Source: CAZUHK01 sp964620345 (GTDB taxonomy: Bacteria > Planctomycetota > Phycisphaerae > Phycisphaerales > Zrk34). From it: a stretch of DNA of 20,251 nucleotides. Shown here piece after piece: positions 1-6,991 of this stretch (the stretch's first letter is position 1; every line of letters starts with the position of its first letter). The DNA lies in the NCBI GenBank assembly GCA_964620345.1, contig CAZUHK010000030.1:1-20251 (forward strand), read 5' to 3'. Both the position numbers and the translations under genes were made by a program. The notes beneath the pieces were generated by a model that did not search any database, had not been told where the DNA came from, and saw only the letters and a list, made by a program, of their open reading frames with translations.

Positions 1-45
1 AACCAGAACCGCTTCCTCACGCTGATCGGTTATTATCAGCAGTAA
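1..45 (+). CDS. C-terminal 14 residues of a + strand protein (partial)
   Basis: Reading from base 1, the frame gives NQNRFLTLIGYYQQ followed by TAA at 43-45. The sequence has the look of a natural protein end and no gene on the other strand competes for it. The pattern (an Asn-Arg-Phe-Leu stretch followed by an aromatic pair and Gln) resembles the end of TolC-type outer-membrane efflux proteins, but 14 residues are too few to name a family. The gene would converge with the oxidoreductase whose stop is at 227. Confidence 0.5.
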   Translation, partial: NQNRFLTLIGYYQQ

Positions 46-226
46 AGAAGATTTCGATCCTCCGATGTGTCGGCCGTGCTGAAATCGGAGAGTAGAAATC
101 GCCAATCCCAGATTCCGCATCGGCCCGGCAGTTCATAGAGATGCGATTGCGCTGCGACCAGACGCGCGATTGGCAGGGCGGGATACGACCGCGCCCAAAG
201 CATATCCGCTACCGGCTGCGCGGAGG
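46..226. other. Convergent intergenic gap
   Basis: This 181-base gap separates the end of the left-edge gene from the stop of the FAD oxidoreductase. It holds an inverted repeat (CTCCGAT at 60-66 and ATCGGAG at 84-90, 17-base loop) and an overlapping one (GATTTC 50-55, GAAATC 81-86). Neither is followed by a run of T, so they are not convincing intrinsic terminators. No gene is visible. Confidence 0.5.
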
Positions 227-1819
227 TCAACCCGCCTTGGCCGATTGCCCCAGCTTCACACCGCCCTCGGTCAGCCGACGCTGCAGCGCGGCGATGTCGA
301 GTGATTGCACGGGGGCGTCGGCTGCGACCGCGCCGACCGCCGCGTCGCCCGCGGCCTGGCCCAGCAGCATCCACACGCTCTCCAGCCGGATCGAGCAGTA
401 CGCCACGTGGCTCGCACTCACCGCCACCGGCACCAGCAGGTTGCTCACCTGTTCCCGCGATGGCAGCAGCACGCGGTAGGGAATGTCGTACGCCCGCTCG
501 ACCTGTTTCCAGATCCGCCCCTCGTTGCGGAAGTGGTTCGCATCGACCGCGATCCGCTGGACGTGGTGGCAGTCGATCCAGTGCGAGCCGCGCATGATGA
601 CATCCGACTTATCACGATCATCGAGGACGTCGCGCTGGGTCATGACCCAATCGCCGACCATCCGCCGCGCCTCGCGCACGTAGAGCTGATAGGGCCAGTG
701 ATCGTTGTCGGCGTACTCGTCGGCGGCCAGGCCGTAGCGCCGGGCATCTTCGCGCAGTTTCGCGGGCACCGCCGCATCGCTGGCCAGGAAGTAGAGCAGG
801 CCCAGGTTGTGGCGCTTGTGCTCGGCCCAGATCGCGCGGCGCTGTTCGTGCGTGCCATCGGGCCAGCCGAACTGCGCCCCGAAATGCCCCAGCGACCACA
901 CCGCCGCCTGCTTGTTGTTCAGCTCCCACTTGTGGGTCTTGATCGGGCGGGCAAAGCCGTCGGGCGTACGGTGGTACTGGCCGCTGGGGTGATTGTATAC
1001 GTCGATTACATCGCCGAGTACTTTGCCGCCGGCACCGGCCAGCCATGTCGCGACGTTGGCGAAGTCGGCCGGGTCGTAACCCTCGGGTGCGGTGAACGGC
1101 ACGCGGTCGTCCGCGGTGCTCACCGTCACGCGAAAGTTGTAGTTCATCACCCGACCGTCGCCAGCGCCGAGCGTGATCTCCGACATCGGCGTGAACAGCG
1201 GCAGCAGGTTGCCATCGGCATCAACCGTGCGCGCCTCGATCAACTCATCGACCTTCTGGTAGTCGCCCTTGGTGTTGGCGACCTCGTCCGGCCGCTCGAT
1301 GAAGCGCTGGCCGGCCAGCGATTCGCCGTAGGCGTCGATGGCCTCGCGGCCGAACGTCATGCTCACGCCGGCACAGTGGGCCAGGTCGCCTTCGTAGCTG
1401 CAGTCGATGAACACGCGCCCGGCGAACGTGCGACCATCGGTGGTGGTCAAAGCGGTGATGCGGCCGTCTTCGACCGACGCCGAATCGATCCAGCCGTCGT
1501 ACACCACCTCGACGCCGGCCTCGTCGAGCATTTCGAGCATCACCTGCTCGGCGACGTGGCTTTCCCAGCGGTGCAGCGGGCCATCGATGCCATAGCGCCC
1601 GCCGATCCGCCTATACAACGCCTCCTGCACGCCGCCCCAGCTCTCGGGCAGCATGTGCTCGGCTTCGGAGGTGTTCAGCCCGCTGGTGCTCAGGCCGCCG
1701 ACGTGACGGTGCGGTTCGATCAGCACCACCTTGGCGCCACGTTGGGCCGCGGTCACTCCCGCGGCCACGCCCGCGGGCGTGGCCGCGTAGACCACCACGT
1801 CATGGGTTATTGGGTTCAT
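227..1819 (-). CDS. FAD-dependent oxidoreductase (FAD_oxidored / PF12831-like)
   Basis: The product is 530 residues. Residues 8-35 form a dinucleotide-binding beta-alpha-beta unit (VVVYAATPAGVAAGVTAAQR) ending in an acidic Glu in VVLIE, followed by HVGGLSTSGLN, which is characteristic of this FAD oxidoreductase family. A second family motif is FIDCSYEGDLAHCAGV, with the Asp and Glu-Gly-Asp typical of FAD contacts. The first Gly of the usual GxGxxG is Ala here, as in family members that read YGGTPAG. No signal peptide is seen, so it is probably cytoplasmic. The start was set at the ATG at 1819 because the fold begins just after it; an in-frame ATG lies at 1846. The substrate is unknown; relatives occur in sugar or polyol catabolic clusters. 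It lies 45 bases downstream of the prepilin-like gene on the same strand and may be cotranscribed with it. Confidence 0.85.
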   Translation of the reverse strand: MNPITHDVVVYAATPAGVAAGVTAAQRGAKVVLIEPHRHVGGLSTSGLNTSEAEHMLPESWGGVQEALYRRIGGRYGIDGPLHRWESHVAEQVMLEMLDEAGVEVVYDGWIDSASVEDGRITALTTTDGRTFAGRVFIDCSYEGDLAHCAGVSMTFGREAIDAYGESLAGQRFIERPDEVANTKGDYQKVDELIEARTVDADGNLLPLFTPMSEITLGAGDGRVMNYNFRVTVSTADDRVPFTAPEGYDPADFANVATWLAGAGGKVLGDVIDVYNHPSGQYHRTPDGFARPIKTHKWELNNKQAAVWSLGHFGAQFGWPDGTHEQRRAIWAEHKRHNLGLLYFLASDAAVPAKLREDARRYGLAADEYADNDHWPYQLYVREARRMVGDWVMTQRDVLDDRDKSDVIMRGSHWIDCHHVQRIAVDANHFRNEGRIWKQVERAYDIPYRVLLPSREQVSNLLVPVAVSASHVAYCSIRLESVWMLLGQAAGDAAVGAVAADAPVQSLDIAALQRRLTEGGVKLGQSAKAG

Positions 1820-1864
1820 CCCGTCACCATCGTGTCCGCAACCCAATCGGTCAAGTCCGCCGGC

Positions 1865-2980
1865 TTACTTCGGCCAGCCATCGCGGAGGATCTGCTTGGC
1901 CTGATTCAGTGAATCGACGTCGATCCGTCGCCGCCAGCCATAGCCGCGAAGGTACTTGCCATCGGTCACGGTCAGCTTGGGGCTGTTGTGCAATTCGATG
2001 GATTGAAACTGGTCGATCGTCGCGCCGTCCTGCAGCCGAAGGATGATCTGGCGGACGTTGACGTTGCGCATCACGATCCGTCCGGCTTTCTGACCGGGCA
2101 GAAGCGCGATCTGGATGTCGTTCTTCGGCGCTTGGATGTTTTCGATCAGGGTCGTGCCGGTGAGGTTGATCTTCCAGATCGACAACACCGGGCCGCCGGG
2201 AACCCAGTCGAACATGGTGACGTTGCGGACGGTGAGGTTGTGGCAGACGTTCTGCGCCTCGGTCACGCCGTGCTTGTTGACCATGCCGTGCACGAGGATC
2301 GCCTCGCGGGTGTTCTCGCTGCCACCGCGGTTGAGAATTCTGAAGCCGTCGATCGTGATGCCGTCGATCGTGACATCCTTGAGCGCCGGGGCGATGGAGT
2401 TGTTGCGATTCCGGTTGAACCGGTGAAACAGCACCGCCCGATTGACGTCGCGCATCGTGCAATTGCGGACCGAGGCGCCGTGGGTGAACCCGAGAAACTC
2501 GATCGCCGAGTGGCCGCTGACCCAGCGGGGGGCCTCGGGCACCACGTAGCTGTTCCAGCGACGATCGCGGATGTGTGTGTCGGTCGAGCCCCCGAAGATC
2601 GCGATCGGCTCATGGACCAGTTCCTGCTCGGCGGCGCGTCGGGACCGGGACTGGACGCTTTGAGCGGCAAGCGTCGTGCCCCGGTCGACCGCGGCGTCGT
2701 GGCCGGTCAGCACCGGATCCGTCATCGCCTGTTCGACTTCAACCTGCCGATCGACATCGGCACGCTTGACAAAGTCCGCGGCGCGGCCCACCACCGGTCC
2801 GATCGCCGCGGTCAGAATGATCAGGATCACACCGATCATAATCAATTCGACGAGACTCACGCCGCGCCGGTTCGCTGCGGCGCGAATATTTGCAGGTCGC
2901 GTCGTGAAAGGCCGGGCGGGAGACCGGGCCAATCGACGCAAGTCGATCGCGGGGTGGTGATAGGCGCGGCCATCGCTCAT
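1865..2980 (-). CDS. Prepilin-like protein with C-terminal right-handed beta-helix type region
   Basis: The product is 371 residues from the ATG at 2980, which has GGAG 11 bases upstream. Residues 38-63 read RRG then VSLVELIMIGVILIILTA, a type IV prepilin/pseudopilin cleavage and methylation site with the conserved Glu at +5 followed by a hydrophobic helix. The leader before cleavage is about 40 residues, which is long. A charged linker follows, and from about residue 120 there are short Val/Ile/Asn-rich repeats (for example LKDVTIDGITIDGFRIL, NLTVRNVTMFDWV, GRIVMRNVNVRQIIL) spaced like the rungs of a pectate-lyase-type parallel beta-helix. Expected location is membrane-anchored, exported by a type II secretion or type IV pilus machine. 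No catalytic residues of a polysaccharide lyase could be assigned. Function is unknown: a structural surface protein or a carbohydrate-binding or cleaving protein are both possible. Confidence 0.72.
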   Translation of the reverse strand: MSDGRAYHHPAIDLRRLARSPARPFTTRPANIRAAANRRGVSLVELIMIGVILIILTAAIGPVVGRAADFVKRADVDRQVEVEQAMTDPVLTGHDAAVDRGTTLAAQSVQSRSRRAAEQELVHEPIAIFGGSTDTHIRDRRWNSYVVPEAPRWVSGHSAIEFLGFTHGASVRNCTMRDVNRAVLFHRFNRNRNNSIAPALKDVTIDGITIDGFRILNRGGSENTREAILVHGMVNKHGVTEAQNVCHNLTVRNVTMFDWVPGGPVLSIWKINLTGTTLIENIQAPKNDIQIALLPGQKAGRIVMRNVNVRQIILRLQDGATIDQFQSIELHNSPKLTVTDGKYLRGYGWRRRIDVDSLNQAKQILRDGWPK

Positions 2981-3300
2981 GGTGAACTGCACTCCGGGGC
3001 GTTCGGGGGTTGGCGGGCACCTTTTGTTTCGGATCGGCCGGCGTTGAACGTCAGCCGCGCTGATGAGTTCGGCGAGATTTTGCCTGCCGCGGGGTGGGGC
3101 AAAAGATGCAGATGCCACAGCCGTCAGAGTCGGCGAATCTCAACCCACTCAACAGGCCAGGCGCGCGGCCGCGGTCGGCCAAAGCGTCCGGCGGCGCGGC
3201 AGGGAGGATGTTGGGTGGGGCGATCGCAGCGGCGGGGCCGATCAACGCGACCAAGGCGTCGCCCGCTCTGTCTCAAACGCCCGGTGTCAGCCCCGCGCCT
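2981..3300. other. Intergenic region upstream of the prepilin-like gene
   Basis: This 320-base stretch lies between the pseudouridine synthase stop and the prepilin-like start, both on the minus strand, so it should hold the promoter of the prepilin-like gene. The reading frame of that gene stays open to 3118, but the extra residues show no recognisable fold and the ribosome site supports 2980. The only clear structure is an inverted repeat, TTTTGCC (3078-3084) and GGCAAAA (3098-3104). Its T-first, A-last order is the reverse of a terminator. No further gene is supported. Confidence 0.5.
2992..2995 (-). promoter_or_regulatory. Shine-Dalgarno site supporting the prepilin-like start
   Basis: GGAG on the minus strand lies 11 bases before the ATG at 2980. 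Because many genes here lack a clear ribosome site, this favours 2980 over the longer frame that begins at 3118. Confidence 0.45.
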
Positions 3301-4491
3301 TCACGGCGCGATCTTCGCCAGGTCCACGCACGCCCCCACCGCGGCCAGCGGGCCGGACGTGTGGCGCTCGGCGCGCAACCGATCCAGCACATGCCGCATG
3401 TCCGGCTTCAGCGGCGCGGCGATGTCCACCGGCTCATCGGTCATCGGGTGGGCGAACCGCAGCACCGCCGCGTGCAGCGCCGGGCGCTTGAGCAGCATGT
3501 CCTCGCGGGCCATCAGCTTGTCCCAGATCTTCACGCCCTCGGCCTTGGATCGCGCGAACGTGAGCATCGGCTGCGCGCCTGCGGCGGCCGGCGGGGCGGC
3601 CAGCGCCGGCTCGCCGAACGGCTCGCCGCCGTAGATGATGTCGCCGATGATCGGAAAGCCCAGCCACGTCAGGTGTACGCGAATCTGGTGCGTCCGACCG
3701 GTCTTGAGTTCCAGCTCGACCAGCGAAAAGCCGTCGAACACCTCGCGGACGCGGTAGATCGTCACCGCGTCGCGCGCATAGCCGCCGCCGTCGTTGCGCA
3801 CGGCGTACGCCTCGGCGACCTGCGGGTGCTTGCCGATGGGCTGATCGATCACGTCGCCGGGCGGGCTCATCTGGCCGTGCACGATGGCCAGGTAATACTT
3901 CTGCACGTGGCGCTGCTCGAAGCGCTTGCCCAGCCGCCAGTGCGCCTCGTCGGTCTTGGCCACGACGATCGCACCGGTGGTGTCCTTGTCCAGCCGGTGC
4001 ACGATGCCGGGGCGGAACTCATCGACGCCGACGCTCGACAGCGCTTCCAGGCCGTTGTCGTTGACATCCTGGAAGTAGTGCGCCAGGCCGTTGACCAGCG
4101 TGCCGGTGAGGTTCGAGCGAGCCGGGTGGACGACCAGGTCGGCCTGCTTGTTGATCACGATCAGGTGCTTGTCTTCGTAGAGCACGTCGAGGGGGATCGG
4201 CTCGGCGGGGATCTGCTTGATCGGCGGGGGGGGCACCACGATGTCGATCACGTCGCCCTGCTTGACGACGGTCGAGGCCTTGGGCAACTGACCGTTGACG
4301 GTCACCGTGCGTTCGTTGATCAGCTTCTGCAGCCGCGAGCGCGAAAGGCCTGGCAGGCGGGTGGTGAGGTAGCGGTCGAGCCGGCGCTTGATGTCACGCT
4401 GCAGGGTGTACCGGCGGTGCTGGGCGCCGTCGGATTCGGTCAGCGCATCAAACTCATCGGTCGGGTCGGGGCCGGCGGGGTTACTCGCCAT
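3301..4491 (-). CDS. RluA/RluD-family 23S rRNA pseudouridine synthase
   Basis: The product is 396 residues from the ATG at 4491 and isomerises uridine to pseudouridine in RNA, most likely in 23S rRNA as RluD or RluC do. Residues about 32-86 form an S4 RNA-binding domain (LDRYLTTRLPGLSRSRLQKL). The catalytic motif HRLDKDTTGAIVVAKT lies at about 165-180 with the catalytic Asp at 168, followed by RTHQIRVHL (266-274) and GFPIIGDIIYGG (278-289). An Ala/Pro-rich insert of roughly 45 residues separates that last motif from LKRPALHAAVLRF, which in typical members follows much more closely. The start overlaps the preceding TPR-like gene by 11 bases, implying cotranscription. A G8 homopolymer at 4226-4233 encodes part of its proline run. 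Confidence 0.93.
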   Translation of the reverse strand: MASNPAGPDPTDEFDALTESDGAQHRRYTLQRDIKRRLDRYLTTRLPGLSRSRLQKLINERTVTVNGQLPKASTVVKQGDVIDIVVPPPPIKQIPAEPIPLDVLYEDKHLIVINKQADLVVHPARSNLTGTLVNGLAHYFQDVNDNGLEALSSVGVDEFRPGIVHRLDKDTTGAIVVAKTDEAHWRLGKRFEQRHVQKYYLAIVHGQMSPPGDVIDQPIGKHPQVAEAYAVRNDGGGYARDAVTIYRVREVFDGFSLVELELKTGRTHQIRVHLTWLGFPIIGDIIYGGEPFGEPALAAPPAAAGAQPMLTFARSKAEGVKIWDKLMAREDMLLKRPALHAAVLRFAHPMTDEPVDIAAPLKPDMRHVLDRLRAERHTSGPLAAVGACVDLAKIAP

Positions 4492-5269
4492 CGGCCGGCG
4501 GATCGGCGGGGACATCGGCGTCGGCTTCGCCTTCGTCCGACTGGACGGGCGCTTCGGCACCGGCTTCGGGTTCGGCGTCCGCCTCGGCCTGGGGCAGCGG
4601 GGTCAGCGTCGGCGGATCCTGCAACTCATCCAGCCGCAGCTTCGCCAGGGCCTGGTGGTTGGGCAGGCCGATGGCTTCTTTCTGGACCCGTTGATACTGC
4701 TCGCGGGCCTTGTCGAACTCGCCGAGCGTGGTGAACGCCGCGGCCAGGCCCAGCCGGGCGTCGACGCGGGCCAGTGGCGGGTCGGCCGGCTGGGGCGCGG
4801 CGACGACCTGCTGGTAGTAGCCGATCGCCTGCTCGATCATTCCGCGGCTTTCCTCGGGCACTTCCGCGACGTCGGCGGGCAGGCCGCCGGCCTGCGGCTC
4901 GACGCCGAACACCGCTTCACGCATCAGTTGGTCCGCGGCATTGAGCAGCGCCCGGTTGTGCACGGCCGGCATGTCGGTGTACGTCGCAGCGATCTGTGCC
5001 AGCGACTGGGGCAACGCGGTGCCCGAGACCGCGTCCCAGGCGCTTTCCTGGGCCGCGATCGCCGAGGCGTTGGTGTACCACCGCCCGCCGAAAAACGCGA
5101 CCAGCACCAGCACGATCAGGCCCGACCAGATCAGATCTTTCTGATGCCGCTTGCACCAAGGCCCTAAGTGCGTGAGAAACTCCGCCAGGTCGTTCTGGCG
5201 CAGCTCGTCCTTGTGCGTCTTCTGCTCGGTCGGGGCGGCCGGGGGCGTCGGGGGCTTGGTGTCGTTCAT
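4481..5269 (-). CDS. Membrane-anchored TPR-like protein (YfgM-type architecture)
   Basis: The product is 262 residues from the ATG at 5269. A polar, proline-rich N-terminus precedes a single transmembrane segment at about 46-61 (LIWSGLIVLVLVAFFGG), so most of the protein should be periplasmic. Helical sequence follows, with a TPR-like hairpin at about 170-215 (LGLAAAFTTLGEFDKAREQY). The last 35 residues are acidic and Ala/Pro/Glu-rich. The layout resembles YfgM and related tetratricopeptide ancillary subunits of the envelope, which help exported proteins fold; that assignment is by architecture only. The gene begins 10 bases after the lipoprotein stop and overlaps the pseudouridine synthase start, so the three look like one transcription unit. 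Confidence 0.75.
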   Translation of the reverse strand: MNDTKPPTPPAAPTEQKTHKDELRQNDLAEFLTHLGPWCKRHQKDLIWSGLIVLVLVAFFGGRWYTNASAIAAQESAWDAVSGTALPQSLAQIAATYTDMPAVHNRALLNAADQLMREAVFGVEPQAGGLPADVAEVPEESRGMIEQAIGYYQQVVAAPQPADPPLARVDARLGLAAAFTTLGEFDKAREQYQRVQKEAIGLPNHQALAKLRLDELQDPPTLTPLPQAEADAEPEAGAEAPVQSDEGEADADVPADPPADGE

Positions 5270-5279
5270 GGTGGTGGCT

Positions 5280-5777
5280 CTACTGCCCGTTGGCGGGAGG
5301 CGCGGTGCGCGGGTTGACTTCGATGTGGATTGTCGTGCGCCGGCCGGCAAAGGTCAGCTTGTCGCTGATGTTGATCGTCGCGGCGTGGCCCTGCTTGATG
5401 AACCGCAGCATGTGCTGGCCCGCGGCGTAGCGGGCGTGGGTCTGTTCCCAGTCCTTCAGCGGCATCTGCATCGTGTAAAACCGCTTGACGTCCACCGGCT
5501 CGTCCCGCCCCTGGTAGATGTGATCGATCACCCGACGCTCGGGCGACTGGTCGTGACGAGAGATCTCATCGATCAACTTGAACCCGATCGGCACCGGCAG
5601 ATCGCGGATCGGCGGATGGGTCTGCGGAATCAGCCCGACCGAGTCCATCGCGGCCTCGGCGGCCTCGGCCGCGGCCCGCTCGTCGGCGACTTCGGTGTCG
5701 GACTTGCCGGCGTTGGACATGCAGCCGACCGAGGCGATCGCTCCGCAACATAAGATGGCAATCCGGGCATTTTTCAT
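5280..5777 (-). CDS. Small lipoprotein of unknown function
   Basis: The product is 165 residues from the ATG at 5777 (MKNARIAIL). A basic n-region, hydrophobic core and lipobox ending ASVGC give a lipoprotein signal peptide with the lipidated Cys at about residue 19. An Ala/Glu-rich linker leads to a compact domain (about 55-158) with PVPIGFKLIDE, IDHIYQG, VKRFYTMQMPLKDWEQ and a final beta strand RTTIHIEVNP. The alternation of short strands and one helix suggests a small alpha/beta fold. No named family was recognised. A second ATG at 5789 is possible, but the predicted promoter would leave almost no leader for it. The gene is first in a lipoprotein, TPR-like, pseudouridine synthase set. Confidence 0.75.
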   Translation of the reverse strand: MKNARIAILCCGAIASVGCMSNAGKSDTEVADERAAAEAAEAAMDSVGLIPQTHPPIRDLPVPIGFKLIDEISRHDQSPERRVIDHIYQGRDEPVDVKRFYTMQMPLKDWEQTHARYAAGQHMLRFIKQGHAATINISDKLTFAGRRTTIHIEVNPRTAPPANGQ

Positions 5778-5798
5778 GGTTCGGTCCATAGCCCGATC

Positions 5799-5827
5799 AG
5801 TGTAATGGGGGGGGCGGACGCGGGCAA
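5799..5827 (-). promoter_or_regulatory. Candidate sigma70-type promoter with C8 tract in the spacer
   Basis: On the minus strand TTGCCC (5827-5822) and TACACT (5804-5799) are separated by 17 bases that include eight consecutive C (G8 at 5807-5814 on the + strand). Transcription would begin near 5792, about 15 bases before the lipoprotein ATG at 5777. Both boxes match consensus at four of six positions, so this is only a candidate. Confidence 0.35.
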
Positions 5828-5871
5828 TTGGCGGAAGAAGCGGGGGGATGTTCATCCCGGCCAAGCTCGAA

Positions 5872-5933
5872 GACTCGCATGACCGGGCTTGGGACTCGCA
5901 TGACCGGGCTGGGATTTGTATCACCGGGCCTGG
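5872..5933. repeat. Three-unit tandem repeat of about 20-21 bp
   Basis: Unit 1 (5872-5892) and unit 2 (5893-5912) share GACTCGCATGACCGGGCT almost exactly. Unit 3 (5913-5933) is degenerate (GATTTGTATCACCGGGCCTG). Unit 3 contains the last codons and the TGA stop of the MnmE-like gene on the minus strand. Copies are adjacent, without spacers, so this is not a CRISPR array. Confidence 0.8.
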
Positions 5934-6991
5934 GGGAAGAGGTAAGGCGATAGGTCGATGGGGGTGGCCAGAGATTGCTTGAGCGTGTCGCTGAAGGCCC
6001 ATGCGGCGTCCGGCGGGACGCCCGTCAGGCCTAGGCGGTCGGCGATGGCGTTTGCCAGAAGCTCGATGCCGCGGCCATCGCGCGCGGCCAGGCCGATCGC
6101 GCCGGGCGCGTCGCGCAGCAGGGCCGCGGCGGCCGGGCGGTCGGTCTTGTTCACCACGCGCAGGTCCGCCGGCCGCGGCAGAGTGGGCCAGTCGCACGCA
6201 TCGTCGCGCATCGCGATCAGCAGGTCGGCGTTATCGATCACCCGTGCCGCCAGCTCGATGGCGCGTTGCTCGATCGGATCGTCGCTGAGGTGCAGGCCGG
6301 GCGTGTCGAGCCATTGCACGGCCACATCGCCGGCGGGCGTGGGCAGCTCGATCAGCGTGCCCACCCAGTCGCGTGTCGTGCCCGGCAGGTCGGCCACGAT
6401 GCTCGCGGCCCGGCCGGCCAGGTGATTGGTCAGCGTGCTCTTGCCGACGTTTGGCGCCCCGGCGACCACGATGCGCGGCGGCTGCATCAACCGGTCTAGT
6501 GCCCGGGTGTGTCGATCGATGGCGTGTGGCTTCGTTGCATCCACGGCCGTACCGCTGGCCACCAACTCGCGCCACAGCACCGGCTGGGCGAGCAGCCGGT
6601 CGATCGCGGCGGGGCTTGGGCAGCGCGACAGCGCGGCGAGCATGTCCGCCTCGACCGGCGCGTCGGCTTCGGGGTAGAGCACGCCGGCCGGCACATCTTC
6701 GTGGGTCGGCGTCGCGCCAAGCTCGGCCAGCCGTTCGACCAGACGCTGCATCACCCGCACCCCACCGTGGGGCATGAGCTGGCACCAGTCATCGCCCAGC
6801 GACGCTATCAGCCCTTCGTCGATGTCCTCGAACCGTGCGAGGCGCACCCGCCGCGTCGGCCGCACGCCGCACACTCGCTCGGCCAGGTCGCACGCGCCCG
6901 CGCCGTGCAGTTGTACGATACCCACGGCCCCCGGATGCGAGGCGGTCATGACCCCGACGCACGGGCGACTTGCCGACGCGGTGGCGCTCAT
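5921..6991 (-). CDS. MnmE/TrmE-like GTPase, short form lacking the C-terminal helical region
   Basis: The product is 356 residues. The N-terminal region resembles the MnmE tetrahydrofolate-binding domain (AVGIVQLHGAGACDLAERV at 22-40; HGG at 75-77 followed by VRVMQRLVERLAELGA). The GTPase domain is complete: G1 GAPNVGKST 178-186, G2 PGTTRD 203-208, G3 DTPG 229-232, G4 NKTD 281-284. MnmE works with MnmG on U34 of certain tRNAs. Here the protein stops about 30 residues after the G domain, and the canonical C-terminal helices with the C-I/L/V-GK catalytic Cys are absent. Usual MnmE length is about 450 residues. It may be a divergent MnmE, or a paralogue with another role. The start overlaps the upstream membrane-protein stop by four bases (ATGA, 6988-6991). 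Confidence 0.85.
   Translation of the reverse strand: MSATASASRPCVGVMTASHPGAVGIVQLHGAGACDLAERVCGVRPTRRVRLARFEDIDEGLIASLGDDWCQLMPHGGVRVMQRLVERLAELGATPTHEDVPAGVLYPEADAPVEADMLAALSRCPSPAAIDRLLAQPVLWRELVASGTAVDATKPHAIDRHTRALDRLMQPPRIVVAGAPNVGKSTLTNHLAGRAASIVADLPGTTRDWVGTLIELPTPAGDVAVQWLDTPGLHLSDDPIEQRAIELAARVIDNADLLIAMRDDACDWPTLPRPADLRVVNKTDRPAAAALLRDAPGAIGLAARDGRGIELLANAIADRLGLTGVPPDAAWAFSDTLKQSLATPIDLSPYLFPQAR

Noticed and set aside
60..90. Hairpin after the left-edge gene as an intrinsic terminator
   Set aside because: Stem of 7 with a 17-base loop and no T-run; too weak to call.
305..1912. Long + strand open frame opposite the FAD oxidoreductase
   Set aside because: High GC makes long antisense frames common. 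Its translation is Arg/Val/Asp/His-rich without a motif, while the minus strand shows clear FAD-binding motifs.
3051..3254. Small minus-strand frame in the gap before the prepilin-like gene
   Set aside because: Starts at TTG without a ribosome site and has no recognisable feature; kept as intergenic.
4226..4233. G8 tract in the pseudouridine synthase as a phase-variable frameshift site
   Set aside because: It encodes a proline/glycine-type run in a housekeeping gene with the frame intact; such runs are expected by chance in this GC-rich DNA.
1988..4734. Two long + strand open frames (1988-3634 and 3094-4734)
   Set aside because: They run antisense to the prepilin-like, pseudouridine synthase and TPR-like genes and show only composition-driven sequence.
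5872..5933. CRISPR array
   Set aside because: Units are about 20 bp and directly adjacent with no unique spacers, and no cas gene is present.
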